DNA of 64,000 bases. It comes from Salvelinus alpinus. Lineage: Eukaryota > Chordata > Actinopteri > Salmoniformes > Salmonidae. The notes beneath the pieces were generated by a model, which saw only the letters and a program-made list of their open reading frames with translations, ran no database searches and was not told the DNA's origin. Shown here piece after piece: positions 50,401 through 60,300 of this stretch (within the stretch, counting starts at the first letter, position 1; every line of letters starts with the position of its first letter). The stretch covers positions 60,049,566 through 60,113,565 of the forward strand of contig NC_092093.1 in NCBI RefSeq assembly GCF_045679555.1. The letters run 5' to 3'. Made by a program: the position numbers and the translations under genes.

Positions 50401-52025
50401 CAACTTACAGTGTTAATGACTCTATATTATTTCAACTTACCGTGTTAATGACTCTATATTATGTCAACTTACAGTGTTAATGACTCTATATTATTTCAAC
50501 TTACCGTGTTAATGACTCTATATTATTTCAACTTACAGTGTTAATGACTCTATATTATTTCAACTTACAGTGTTAATGACTCTATATTATTTCAACTTAC
50601 AGTGTTAATGACTCTATATGATTTCAACTTACAGTGTTAATGACTCTATATTATATCAACTTACAGTGTTAATGACTCTATATTATGTCAACTTACAGTG
50701 TTAATGACTATATTATTTCAACTTACAGTGTTAATGACTCTATATTATTTCAACTAACAGGTGTTAATGACTCTATATTATTTCAACTTACAGTGTTAAT
50801 GACTCTATATTATTTCAACTTACAGTGTTAATGACTCTATATTATTTCAACTTACAGTGTTAATGACTCTATATTATTTCAACTTAGTGTTAATGACTCT
50901 ATATTATTTCAACTTACAGTGTTAATGACTCTATATTATTTCAACTTACAGTGTTAATGACTCTATATTATGTCAACTTACAGTGTTAATGACTCTATAT
51001 TATTTCAACTTACCGTGTTAATGACTCTATATTATTTAAACTTACAGTGTTAATGACTCTATATTATTTCAACTTACAGTGTTAATGACTCTATATTATT
51101 TCAACTTACAGTGTTAATGACTCTATATGATTTCAACTTACAGTGTTAATGACTCTATATTATATCAACTTACAGTGTTAATGACTCTATATTATGTCAA
51201 CTTACAGTGTTAATGACTATATTACTTCAACTTACAGTGTTAATGACTCTATATTATTTCAACTAACAGGTGTTAATGACTCTATATTATTTCAACTTAC
51301 AGTGTTAATGACTCTATATTATTTCAACTTACAGTGTTAATGACTCTATATTATTTCAACTTACAGTGTTAATGACTCTATATTATTTCAACTTAGTGTT
51401 AATGACTCTATATTATTTCAACTTACAGTGTTAATGACTCTATATTATTTCAACTTACAGTGTTAATGACTCTATATTATATCAACTTACAGTGTTAATG
51501 ACTCTATATTATTTCAACTTACCGTGTTAATGACTCTATATTATTTCAACTTACAGTGTTAATGACTCTATATTATGTCAACTTACAGCAACGTGTCAAT
51601 ATTAAGCCAGTGTACATGGTGGAATCAATATGTATTAGACTGGCATGCAGTTAAATGGATTTGACCTTCATACCATTAGCCATACTGTGCTCGGTTTAAT
51701 ATGGGCTATTTCAACTACAAAAGGTCTGTGTTTATTTTGTTAACTTCTACTAATACCCAATACTTGAAAAATATTGAAAAAGTCATACTATAAAATGGTT
51801 AGACGAGTAACCTCAAATGTAAAGAACTTTCCGTTAACATAGTTTAGTTACTATAGTATATACCACATTTCCATAAGTTTCCCTGGAAATGTGGTTGTTT
51901 TTACTCACATCTTTAAATTGCACCAGTCCTAGATGCCCAAGCTCATTGATGCAGTTGTGAGCTGACTCAGTTTGGAAAAACAGCTGGACAAGACACATCT
52001 CTTCACTCCGAAAAAAGGAATACAT
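35663..52025 (-). CDS. atp6v0a4: V-type proton ATPase 116-kDa subunit a, isoform a4-like (complete)
   Basis: The membrane a subunit of the V-ATPase forms the proton half-channels beside the c-ring. Twenty coding exons: 51909-52025, 45462-45540, 45253-45350, 44352-44480, 44122-44234, 43826-43952, 43596-43678, 43417-43510, 41192-41404, 40928-41078, 40079-40212, 39672-39832, 39486-39579, 39026-39144, 38416-38623, 37992-38096, 37733-37810, 36526-36643, 35974-36145, 35663-35747. They sum to 2478 bp, 825 residues plus TGA, with every phase matching; family proteins are about 830-840. Start [18 protein letters not shown] lines up with the family MxxxFRSEEM start. Hallmarks: [99 protein letters not shown] and LQFIPE favour a4 over a1, a2 and TCIRG1. 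Mammalian a4 serves acid-secreting kidney and inner-ear cells; a role in fish ionocytes is an inference. Glutamate replaces the usual Gln after LSLAHA. Confidence 0.9.
36204..36352 (+). mobile_element. tRNA-derived SINE, shortened
   Basis: GATGGCAGGTAGCCTAGCAG, then GGGCCAGTAACCGAAAGGTC and GGTTTGAATCCC make a tRNA-like head. The tail GCATCTGCTGAATGACTTAA is the common teleost SINE end. It lies in the atp6v0a4 intron between 35974-36145 and 36526-36643. Confidence 0.8.
36861..36950. repeat. (TG)n microsatellite followed by GA-rich tail
   Basis: About 32 TG dinucleotides (36861-36925), then GAGAGAGAGTGAGACAGTGAG. It lies in the atp6v0a4 intron between 36526 and 37810, next to a LINE relic. 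Confidence 0.97.
36960..37560 (-). mobile_element. LINE remnant (reverse transcriptase C terminus)
   Basis: Two overlapping minus-strand frames encode [37 protein letters not shown] and then [41 protein letters not shown], in the order of a non-LTR reverse transcriptase tail, joined by a frameshift near 37290. It lies in the atp6v0a4 intron between 36643 and 37733. Confidence 0.82.
40371..40600 (+). mobile_element. tRNA-derived SINE
   Basis: Head GATCCTGAGTGGCGCAGCGG TCTAAGGCACTGC, B-box region GGGTTCAATCCC, body CGGCCGTGATCGGGAGTCCC, tail TTCTTAACTGACTTGCC plus an A run. It lies in the atp6v0a4 intron between 40079-40212 and 40928-41078. Confidence 0.87.
40615..40860 (+). mobile_element. 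Short non-autonomous element, copy B
   Basis: It starts ACACGTAGGATCTTAAATTT, continues GCTACAGCAGGAAAATAATC and CTGCAGCAACAGGAAATG, and ends near CTCCTGCAACAGGGTGATC. It lies in an atp6v0a4 intron. Confidence 0.7.
41568..43161 (-). mobile_element. Sleeping Beauty-type Tc1 transposon, 1594 bp
   Basis: Ends CAGTTGAAGTCGAAAGTTTA and TAAACTTCCCACTTCAACTG are inverted repeats flanked by TA target duplications at 41566-41567 and 43162-43163. An inner GTTTACATACAC motif recurs as a second direct repeat, as in Sleeping Beauty elements. It lies in the atp6v0a4 intron between the exons at 41192-41404 and 43417-43510, with its transposase on the same strand as the gene. Confidence 0.95.
41822..42780 (-). 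pseudogene. Sleeping Beauty-type transposase, frameshifted at both ends
   Basis: An open run of 239 codons (42541-41822) covers the catalytic core: [36 protein letters not shown] and [18 protein letters not shown], so the DD34E triad is readable. The original start (ATGGGAAAATCAAACCAAGA near 42775) runs into a stop after about a dozen codons, so the paired DNA-binding domain is lost. The C terminus departs from the family at [11 protein letters not shown] because of a small deletion. Full-length relatives have about 340 residues. It is inactive as it stands. Confidence 0.93.
43172..43388 (-). mobile_element. tRNA-derived SINE
   Basis: Reverse orientation: TTTAACTAGGCAAGTCAGTT at the left, CAATCACGGCCGGTTGTGAT in the middle, and ACCGCTGTGCCGCTCGGGAG at the right. 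It sits 11 bp from the right end of the Sleeping Beauty-type element. Confidence 0.87.
43417..45540 (-). CDS. atp6v0a4: atp6v0a4 coding exons 2-8 (cytosolic N-terminal arm)
   Basis: Seven small exons encode the cytosolic N-terminal half that bridges to the V1 sector. In order: [57 protein letters not shown], heptad-like and probably coiled coil; [78 protein letters not shown]. The family motifs F.AGVI..ER...FE.ILWR and F..QG.Q...KI.K.C.GF are easy to see. The intron between exons 3 and 4 holds a duplicated segment (44580-45195). Confidence 0.88.
44471..45195. repeat. Direct duplication flanking about 500 bp in an atp6v0a4 intron
   Basis: About 100 bp starting AGCTAGACTGTAACATACAT at 44475 recurs, diverged, at 45097 (AGCTAGACTTTAACATACAT); both continue TTAATACAATGAACTC-like and GGTATAAAC sequence. 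The first copy includes the exon 4 acceptor and its first coding bases. The sequence between (44580-45095) has no coding signal that I recognise. Confidence 0.75.
46056..51588. repeat. 32-bp AT-rich satellite, about 173 units, with higher-order structure
   Basis: Unit GTTAATGACTCTATATTATT followed by TCAACTTACAGT. Variants: ATATCAAC, ATGTCAAC, a 29-bp form lacking ACA (CAACTTAGTG), TTACCGTG, TATATGATTT and CAACTAACAGG. The last recurs at 48402, 48911, 49864, 50119, 50752 and 51261, two of the intervals being exactly 509 bp. The array fills most of the intron after the first atp6v0a4 coding exon. On the gene's sense strand most units contain GTAAGT. Confidence 0.97.
51909..52025 (-). CDS. atp6v0a4: atp6v0a4 coding exon 1 (start codon)
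   Basis: ATG at 52025-52023, 39 codons ending LVQFKD before donor GTGAGT at 51908. The next codons, [13 protein letters not shown], come from the exon at 45462-45540, across a 6.4-kb intron mostly made of a 32-bp satellite. No in-frame ATG further upstream fits the family start. A non-coding first exon may lie between here and tmeff1. Confidence 0.88.
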
Positions 52026-52320
52026 ATTTTAGTCAAACTTGTCCTGATTTGCCTTAGGTAATCCTATAACAAAACCATGTGTTGTGGTCTTGGAATAAGA
52101 ACATTCACAGCAAGCACCTCACATTTCTGATACAGGCTAGACTACCCTTCAATGTGTCTTTTGAAGGGCAGCCCAAACATGAAATGGAAAGAGTGGTTGT
52201 GTCATCAGGATCAATAATGACACTGCTGCTGTGGTACTCACCAACACCACATGATATACTGTGCCGTATAAGGGCTGAGTGAGCCATAGAGATTAGCCAT
52301 TTAATAAGCCATTGAATAAG

Positions 52321-52545
52321 TAAGCCATGTTATAAACCACGTTATAAACCACGTTATAAACCATGTTATAAACCATGTTATAAGCCATGTTATAAGCCAT
52401 GTTATAAGCCATGTTATAAGCCATGTTATAAGCCATGTTATAAGCCATGTTATAAACCATGTTATAAGCCATGTTATAAACCATGTTATAAACCATGTTA
52501 TAAGCCATGTTATAAACCATGTTATAAACCATGATCAAAATCATG
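52321..52545. repeat. 12-bp tandem repeat, about 18 units
   Basis: Unit AACCATGTTATA or AGCCATGTTATA, mixed, with two ACGTTATA units at the start. It is upstream of the atp6v0a4 start codon. Its minus strand reads as a false MVYNMAYN peptide. Confidence 0.95.
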
Positions 52546-52589
52546 TTATAAGCCTCTAGTGAGGCTACTCTTGAGGCAAACTGCTACTG

Positions 52590-53222
52590 AAAGACAGTGC
52601 CATAATAATCAGTGTTTTTAATATAAAGACAGTGCCATAATAATCAGTGTTTAGAATGTAAAGACAGTGTCATAATAATCAGTGTTTAGAATATAAAGAC
52701 AGTGTCATAATAATCAGTGTTTTTAATATAAAGACAGTGCCATAATAATCAGTGTTTTTAATATAAAGACAGTGCCATAATAATCAGTGTTTTTAATATA
52801 AAGACAGTACTATAACAATCAGTGTGTTTAATATAAAGACAGTGTCATAATAATCAGTGTTTTTAATATAAAGACAGTGCCATAATAATCAGTGTTTTTA
52901 ATATAAAGACAGTGCCATAATAATCAGTGTGTTTAATATAAAGACAGTGCCATAATAATCAGTGTTTAGAATGTAAAGACAGTGTCATAATAATCAGTGT
53001 TTAGAATATAAAGACAGTGCCATAACAATCAGTGTTTTTAATATAAAGACAGTGCCATAATAATCAGTGTGTTTAATATAAAGACAGTGTCATAATAATC
53101 AGTGTTTTTAATATAAAGACAGTGCCATAATAATCAGTGTTTTTAATATAAAGACAGTGCCATAATAATCAGTGTGTTTAATATAAAGACAGTGTCATAA
53201 TAATCAGTGTTTAGAATGTAAA
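52590..53222. repeat. 35-bp tandem repeat, about 18 units
   Basis: Unit ATAATAATCAGTGTTTTTAA followed by TATAAAGACAGTGCC. Variants TTTAGAATG and GTGTTTAATA recur in an ordered way. It lies between the atp6v0a4 start and the tmeff1 promoter region. Confidence 0.95.
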
Positions 53223-54231
53223 GCTTTTTAGAAATGGTATAATTGTGAATCTGGGATATAATTTGTTAAGAATAACATGACTTGGAAATAATCAATTGAA
53301 CATGGATTGGTAAAATGTATATCTGTATTCTCCATCTGCCAGATATAGGCTACCCCTTATTTTCTGATCTGTGCAAAAGAGCACATAAGGCCTGCATCTG
53401 AATAAAAACATTTTTTTTAAAGAAAAAATAATTCTAATAATTCTAATTTCTTTAGGCTTAATTGTCTTAATTTCCATGTTACAAAATACAGTTTAGATTT
53501 AGGCTGTAACCTCCGCCTGGTCTCATAGGTGGTAGGCTTTATACAGGATTAGTAACTGTCGCGTTATAACGTGTCCTACCAGGGTACAATCGGAATCCCC
53601 TCCCCACACATATTTTATTTATAAGGGGTTATATTGCCCCTCCATCGCAAAGCGTGCTTCAATGATGGGGGTGGTCTCGCGTCATGTGATCCCCAAGCTC
53701 CACCGAAGTCCTTTGTTGATGGTGATACACAAAACCTCACTAGGACATTGTCTGGGTAAATTGCTACAACAACACAATATATTTTCGCCTTTGCTGGGAT
53801 TGTGTTGATGAAGGAGGGACATTTTAACCAAGGATATTTTCCGCTGGGATAAAATAGAGAAAGGCAGGCACGTCAAAGGTAAAGGCGACAGTCAAAATAG
53901 CCCATGATCGCACACCCTATCGGTACGACGGTCAGTCGAGCGACCAGTAGAGTCAACCCGACATTTGGTTTATGCAATTTGTGTGCTAAAGTCCGAGATA
54001 ATGGTGTTTTTTCTATGGCTATCCTGGGAGAAAATCCCCTTTCTGCGTTGGAGATGAAACCTTTTTTTTAGCCGTGGGTGAAACCGTTTGCAAATAACAT
54101 CGCGTTTTGTTCGTTGGGTGTCCATACACATCTGGTGGATTCGTTGGAATATTTCTGCAATTTGAAAAAAGCATAGGTTAGGAAACATAGGAAACGACAG
54201 TGTGTCCATTCTACACATCATTGTAAGCATC
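53222..54231. promoter_or_regulatory. Upstream region shared by atp6v0a4 (-) and tmeff1 (+)
   Basis: About 1 kb of mostly single-copy sequence between the 35-bp satellite and the tmeff1 ATG. It probably holds the tmeff1 5' UTR and promoter, and possibly the a4 promoter as well. GTCATGTGAT at 53681-53690 contains TCATGTGA, the M-box bound by MITF/TFE factors that control V-ATPase genes in vertebrates. I see no clear TATA box. A fragment like the CCTGGTCTCATAG terminus of the 25902 element lies near 53515. Confidence 0.4.
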
Positions 54232-54388
54232 ATGTCCAGAGGATATCCCCTCTCATCTCACGGACCCTCCGCAGGCCGTTTTCTCTCCTTGGTCCTCTGC
54301 CTTTTGGCCGTCTCTACACTGCATGGAGCACAAGCTTCATACTCTCAGAGCAGCGAATGTGTCTCAGGAAAAGGCAAGGGCTGCCTAG
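54232..54388 (+). CDS. tmeff1: tmeff1 exon 1: start codon and signal peptide
   Basis: 52 codons plus one base, followed by donor GTGAGT at 54389. A hydrophobic core at residues 17-30 is followed by HGAQASYSQ, a plausible signal-peptidase site. The split codon G|AT gives D of [13 protein letters not shown] in exon 2. Confidence 0.85.
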
Positions 54389-57300
54389 GTGAGTATCAAC
54401 ACATTTACTTTATCAGTTCACTTTGACAAAGCAAGTTCTTATAGGGAAATAATTTGGGTTTATCAAACAAATTGTGTTTTTGCTACATAGGACCCTGGAG
54501 GTAGGTTATCCTCCTTGCTGAATTAACGCTGATCGGTAATTGGGCATCCTTGACCAGCAGACAAAGAACATCATGCTCACTTAGTCTGAATTAGTCGGAA
54601 ATACGGCACTGAGTGGTCCTGCTTCATACGCGGAATCACTGTGGATCAATGCATGTTTTTTGAGAAATTAGATTGGATAGGCCTATGTGTATTTGGGGGA
54701 TGCCTCGATCTGTCCCCTCTGGTGAGGTGCATGCAGGGAAATAATTTCCACCTGTGAACCCCACCCTGGATTGTCCTGCTCTCTTTGGTTGTGTTTCATT
54801 ATTAAATGGAAACTGCCAGTGCTCAGTTTCCTGGTTATGAGTAATGACTTTTGTTTGTATACAGTGCCATCATTGGTCAAATTGGGGGGTGTGGTTCCAC
54901 CATCAGGATGATCTGGATGGAAGACAACATTCAGTGTGACTTTCAATCAATCACATTTATTTATAAAGCTCTTTTTACATCATCAGATGTCACAAAGTGC
55001 TTATACAGACCCTTATACAAACCCAGCCTAAAACCCCAGACAGCAAGCAATGCAGATGTAGAAGCATGGTGGCTAGGAAAAACTCCCTAGAAAATCCAGG
55101 AACCTAAATCAAATCAAAATCAAATCAAATGTTATTGGTCACATACACATGGTTAGCACATGTTATTGGGAGTGTAGTGAAATGCTTGCGCTTCTAGTTC
55201 CGACAGTGCAGCAATATCTAACAAGTAATATCTAACAATTCCACAACAGATACCTAATACACACAAATCTAAGTAAAGGAATGGAATAAGAATATATAAA
55301 TATAAATATATAGATGAGCAATGACAGAGCGGCATAGGCAAGATGCAATAGATGGTACAAAATACAGTATATAATGAGATGAGTAATGCAAGATATGTAA
55401 ACATTATTCAAGTGGCATTATTAAAGTGACTAGTGTTCCATTTATTAAAGTGGCCTAGGAAGAAATCTAGAGAGGAACCAGATTTGACCTATGATTTGGC
55501 CTATGCTTGATGACATTAGAGATGAATGGAAACACAATGTGGATATATTTCCACCCTCTACCTAATCCCAATTGCTCTGAGTGTTCCCATAGCATCTGTT
55601 TTAAAAGGAGGCCTATATGTATGGTATTCGTTAAGTAACCTAGGGTTTTACTTTTCATTTCAAAGCATTCCGATTTATAAAGAAGAGCATGTCGGCATAG
55701 CTTTCCTGATAAAACCAATAGTCGTTGTTTTCTTCGTGTTAAGCTATTTGTTTACTTTCGCTACTCACCCGATTCACTTCCTTCAATAAACAGAGCCATT
55801 CCTTTTCCCCGTGGTACTGGTTGTTCTTCACTGCACATGAAAACAACCTATAATTGGGTGCTGATCAGGCTCAGAAAACCCCATAGCAGATGTGACCTTA
55901 GCAACCATAAATCTCCCAGATATAAAGGGTAAAATTCCTTTCAGAATTGAATGGAAAATACAAGCACCATATTTCCTGCCGGTGTGTTTATCTTTTCCAT
56001 GGTTTTCAGGTTGAGGCATTTAGCTGGATCTAGGTCACACAACTGATAATGTGGGACGTGGATTAAGCTTGACCTGACATTAGACTACTTCTAAAAAAAT
56101 ATCTGACAAAATTTACATTTTGGAGTTAACTGTCCCTTTAAATACAGTGAATTGTGGCATTTCCCCACTTTCTCACTGAGAAACACAGATTTTATTTGTC
56201 AAAGCATGCATTGATTGGGTTGAATTCAGTGGAAGCATGGTTGTTGTGAACCTGCACTGCTGCTCTGCTGTAGCCGAGTTGGTAGAGCAGGGTGCTTGCA
56301 ACAGCAGGGTTGTCCGTTTGATTCCCCACAGGGGACCAGTGAAAATAAAATGTATGCACTCACTACTGTAAGTCGCTCTGGATAAGAGCATCTGCTAAAT
56401 GACTAAAATGTCTCTGAAGAACAAATATTGGTAAAACAGCAATAATTACCATACTTACATTACTAATGCTTCTATAGTGCTGGTCAGGATCAATATTGTT
56501 TGACTGAATTCTAGGCCTGGTCCTGCTCAAATAAAACAAGATGTTATCGGTCACATACACGTGTGTAGCAGATGTTATTGCGGGTGTGGTGAAATGCTTG
56601 TAAATGCTCTCTGACTACTACAGTGTTTTGAAGACGTCTGATCCTATACAGTGGTGCTATTTCTTGATTACAGAGGAGTTTTAGGTCAGGACCCGTATTT
56701 AAATCGTCTAGCTTCAGGACCCCCAGGGCGTGACTTTAATGAGGAAATTAGCTGTTTGGTCAATAGTCCTTTATGTACAGGGTGACTGAGATGGGGGATA
56801 GCTACCTTTATAACAGAGACTGGGACCATTGGTTGAGTAACATTTTTACATTTGAGTAATTTAGCAGACGCTCTTATCCAGAGCATTTTACAGTAGTGAG
56901 TAGAGGTCGACCGATTAATCGGAATGGCCATTATTATTATTATTTATTTTTTAAATGTTTTTTAACCTTTATTTAACTAGGCAAGTCAGTTAAGAACACA
57001 TTCTTATTTTCAAATACGGCCTAGGAACGGTGGGTTAACTGCCTTGTTCAGGGGCAGAACGACAGATTTTTACCTTGTCAGCTCGGGGATTCAATCTTGC
57101 AACCTTACGGTTAACTAGTCCAACGCTCTAACCACCTGCCTTACATTGCACTCCACAAGGAGCCTGACTGTTATGCGAATGCAGTAAGAAGCCAAGGTAA
57201 GTTGCTAGCTAGCATTAAACTTATCTTATAAAAATCAATCAATCAATCATAATCACTAGTTAACTACACATGGTTGATGATATTACTAGTTTATCTAGCG

Positions 57301-60300
57301 TGTCCTGCGTTGCATATAATCGATGCGGTGCGCATTCGCGAAAAAGGACTGTCGTTGCTCCAATGTGTACCTAACCATAAACATCAATGCCTTTCTTAAA
57401 ATCAATACACAAGTATATATTTTTAAACCTGCATATTTAGTTAATATTGCCTGCTAACATGAATTTCTTTCAACTATGGAAATTATGTCACTTCTCTTGC
57501 AACAGAGTCAGTGTATATGCAGCAGTTTGGGCTGCCTGGCTCGTTGCGAACTGTGTGAAGACTATTTCTTCCTAACAAAGACAGCCAACTTCGCCAAACG
57601 GGGGATGATTTAACGAAAGCGCATTTGTGAAAAAAGCACAATCGTTGCACGACTGTACCTAACCATAAACATCAATGTCTTTCTTAAAATCAATACACAG
57701 AAGTATATATTTTTAAACCTGCATATTTAGCTAAAAGAAATCCAGGTTAGCAGGCAATATTAACCAGGTGAAATTGTGTCACTTCTCTTGCATTCATTGC
57801 ACGCAGATTCAGGGTATATGCAACAGTTTGGGCCGCCTGGCTCGTTGCGAACTAATTTGCCAGAATTTTACGTAATTATGACATAACATTGAAGGTTGTG
57901 CAATGTATCAGGAATATTTAGACTTATGGATGCCACCCATTAGATAAAATACGGAACGGTTCCGTATTTCACTGAAAGAATAAATGTTTTGTTTTCGAGA
58001 TGATAGTTTCCGGATTCGACCATATTAATGACCTATGGATCGTATTTCTGTGTGTTATTATGTTATAATTAAGTCTATGATTTGATAGAGCAGTCTGGTA
58101 GGCACCAGCAGGATCGTAAGCATTCATTCAAACAGCACTTTTGTGCGTTTTGCCAGCAGCTCTTCGCAATGCTTCAAGCATTGCGCTGTTTATGACTTCA
58201 AGCCTATCAACTCCCGAGATTAGGCTGGTGTAACCGATGTGAAATGGCTAGCTAGTTAGCGGGGTGCGCGCTAATAGCGTTTCAACCGTCACTGAGACTT
58301 GGAGTAGTTGTTCCCCTTGCTCTGCATGGGTAATGCTGCTTCGAGGGTGGCTGTTGTCGATGTGTTCCTGGTTCGAGCCCAGGTTGGAGCGAGGAGAGGG
58401 ACGGAAGCTATACTGTTGCACTGGCAATACTAAAGTGCCTATAAGAACATCTAATAGTCAAAGGTATATGAAATACATATCGTATAGAGAGAAATAGTCC
58501 TATAATTCCTATAATAACTACAACCTAAAACTTCTTAGCTGGGAATATTGAAGACTCATGTTAAAAGGAACCACCAGCTTTCATATGTTCTCATGTTCTG
58601 AGCAAGGAACTTAAACGTTAGCTTTCTTACATGGCACATATTGCACTTTTACTTTCTTCTCCAACAATTAGTTTTTGTATTATTTAAACCAAATTTAACA
58701 TGTTTCATTATTTATTTGAGGCTAAATAGATTTTATTGATGTATTATATTAAGTTAAAATAAGTGTTCATTCAGTATTGTTGTAATTGTCATTATTACAA
58801 ATACATTTTAAAAATCGGCCGATTAATCGGTATCGGCTTTTTTTGGTCCTCCAATAATCGGTACCGGTATCGGCGTTGAAAAATCATAATCGGTCGACCT
58901 CTAGTAGTGAGAGCATACATTTTCATACTTTCTTTGTACTGGTCCCCCACAACCCTGTAGTTGCAAGTGACATAGTCTACCAACTGAGCTACACAGGACT
59001 GCCTATCAGTAACAGACTGGTCTATTGAGAAGAGGAGCTAATTGTTAGGAATGGCTGATGATAATCTTTGGCCTGGAACTACTTTGCCTCCCATTTGTTC
59101 AAAGGTTGGGTTATTAGCCCCTGTGGCGCGTTTACCTGTCTCAAGCTATTGGATTAGCAGCATACTATTGTCTTCCTGTTGTCTTGGGAATAAGACTCTT
59201 GGGAATAAGATAACATAAAGCTCCTATTGCAGATCATGTGTGTTGAAAATGGTTCTCTCTCATGGGGACTGGCAACGAGAACAGAAGGGAACTTCAGGTC
59301 AAACCTCAGTGCAGTATGATTCCTCCATTCCCATCACCTCTCATTTTCTCTCTCTTTCTTTCCCTCTCTCCTATGTTTCTCTTCCTCTCTCTCTCCGCAT
59401 CTCTCTCCCTCCCTCCGTCCCCCCCCCCCCACCACCCTCTAAATCTCACAGGCCAGGGTTTTTCCCAATGTGCTGTTAGTTGATAGGAAGGCTAGGAGAT
59501 AATGCTGTTGACCCCAGGAGGATGTAAATGGCTGCAGTCCAACCTGCCTGGAAGGCTGGGAAGGCCTTCTCACTCCTCCATTACAACTCTGTGTTTACCT
59601 TTCCTCCGGAGTCAAACACTCTCCCTCAGGGTGTCCATGAACCTAGAGTTGTTCTAGTACAACAATCATTTTCCACTCCTGCTGTAGTTATCAAAGCTAG
59701 GGAAAAAACTAAATATACTGCAACTGCATGTCAACAGGGGGAATTAAACAGTTTACTGAAAGCCTACGGGTTGTACAGCACTGGCTTTGTTTTCACTAAA
59801 TATCAGGATTACATAACACATAATTCCGTACACATTGTGATGGCATACCTGGCTCTGTGCTGGTAAGCCTACCGTGGCTACCTGAAATCCTCATCAATCC
59901 TATCAGTGATGCTTCTTACACATAATGTGCTTCAGCTCCTGATTAAAGATTCTCACATTGCCTTCTCCTCCAATCTTTTCTGGTCAACTATCTAGGTCCC
60001 TGTTGATCGTACTTGGCTTTGGACTCCCGTGATCATGTAATGCCAAGGCATTTGTAAATGAGGTCCGAATGACTAGTGGCTAAATTTCTCAGTCCGGTTA
60101 TACTGGGCAGAGACAGTAGCACAATGCACATTGCACTGTCTTTCTCAATGTGTAGCTAAGCTCTCTCTGTACCAGATCTCTCATTAGTAGACCCATTGAC
60201 GAAGTGATGAGATTACTACTATTGATGTGTTGTGGTGAAGCAGTCCGGTGGCTACGTGCTGCTAGCGACCCGCATCTTCGCTCTTTTAGTGCCATTGATT

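Larger units (their letters stand above)
56840..59000 (-). mobile_element. tRNA-derived SINE split in two by the hAT element
   Basis: The 3' tail (GAGTAATTTAGCAGACGCTC, TTATCCAGAGC) at about 56846-56892 and the tRNA-like head (GACATAGTCTACCAACTGAG CTACACAGG) at about 58912-58998 become one SINE if 56901-58903 and one copy of GTAGTGAG are removed. Confidence 0.82.

Noticed and set aside
46056-51588. CRISPR-like array of 32-bp units
   Set aside because: Units are directly adjacent with no unique spacers and the setting is a vertebrate intron; it is a satellite.
52293-52544. Minus-strand MVYNMAYN repeat peptide
   Set aside because: Translation of the 12-bp tandem repeat.
54202-54231. Upstream extension of tmeff1 exon 1 by ten codons
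   Set aside because: It would begin at GTG and place charged and polar residues before the signal peptide; ATG at 54232 fits better.
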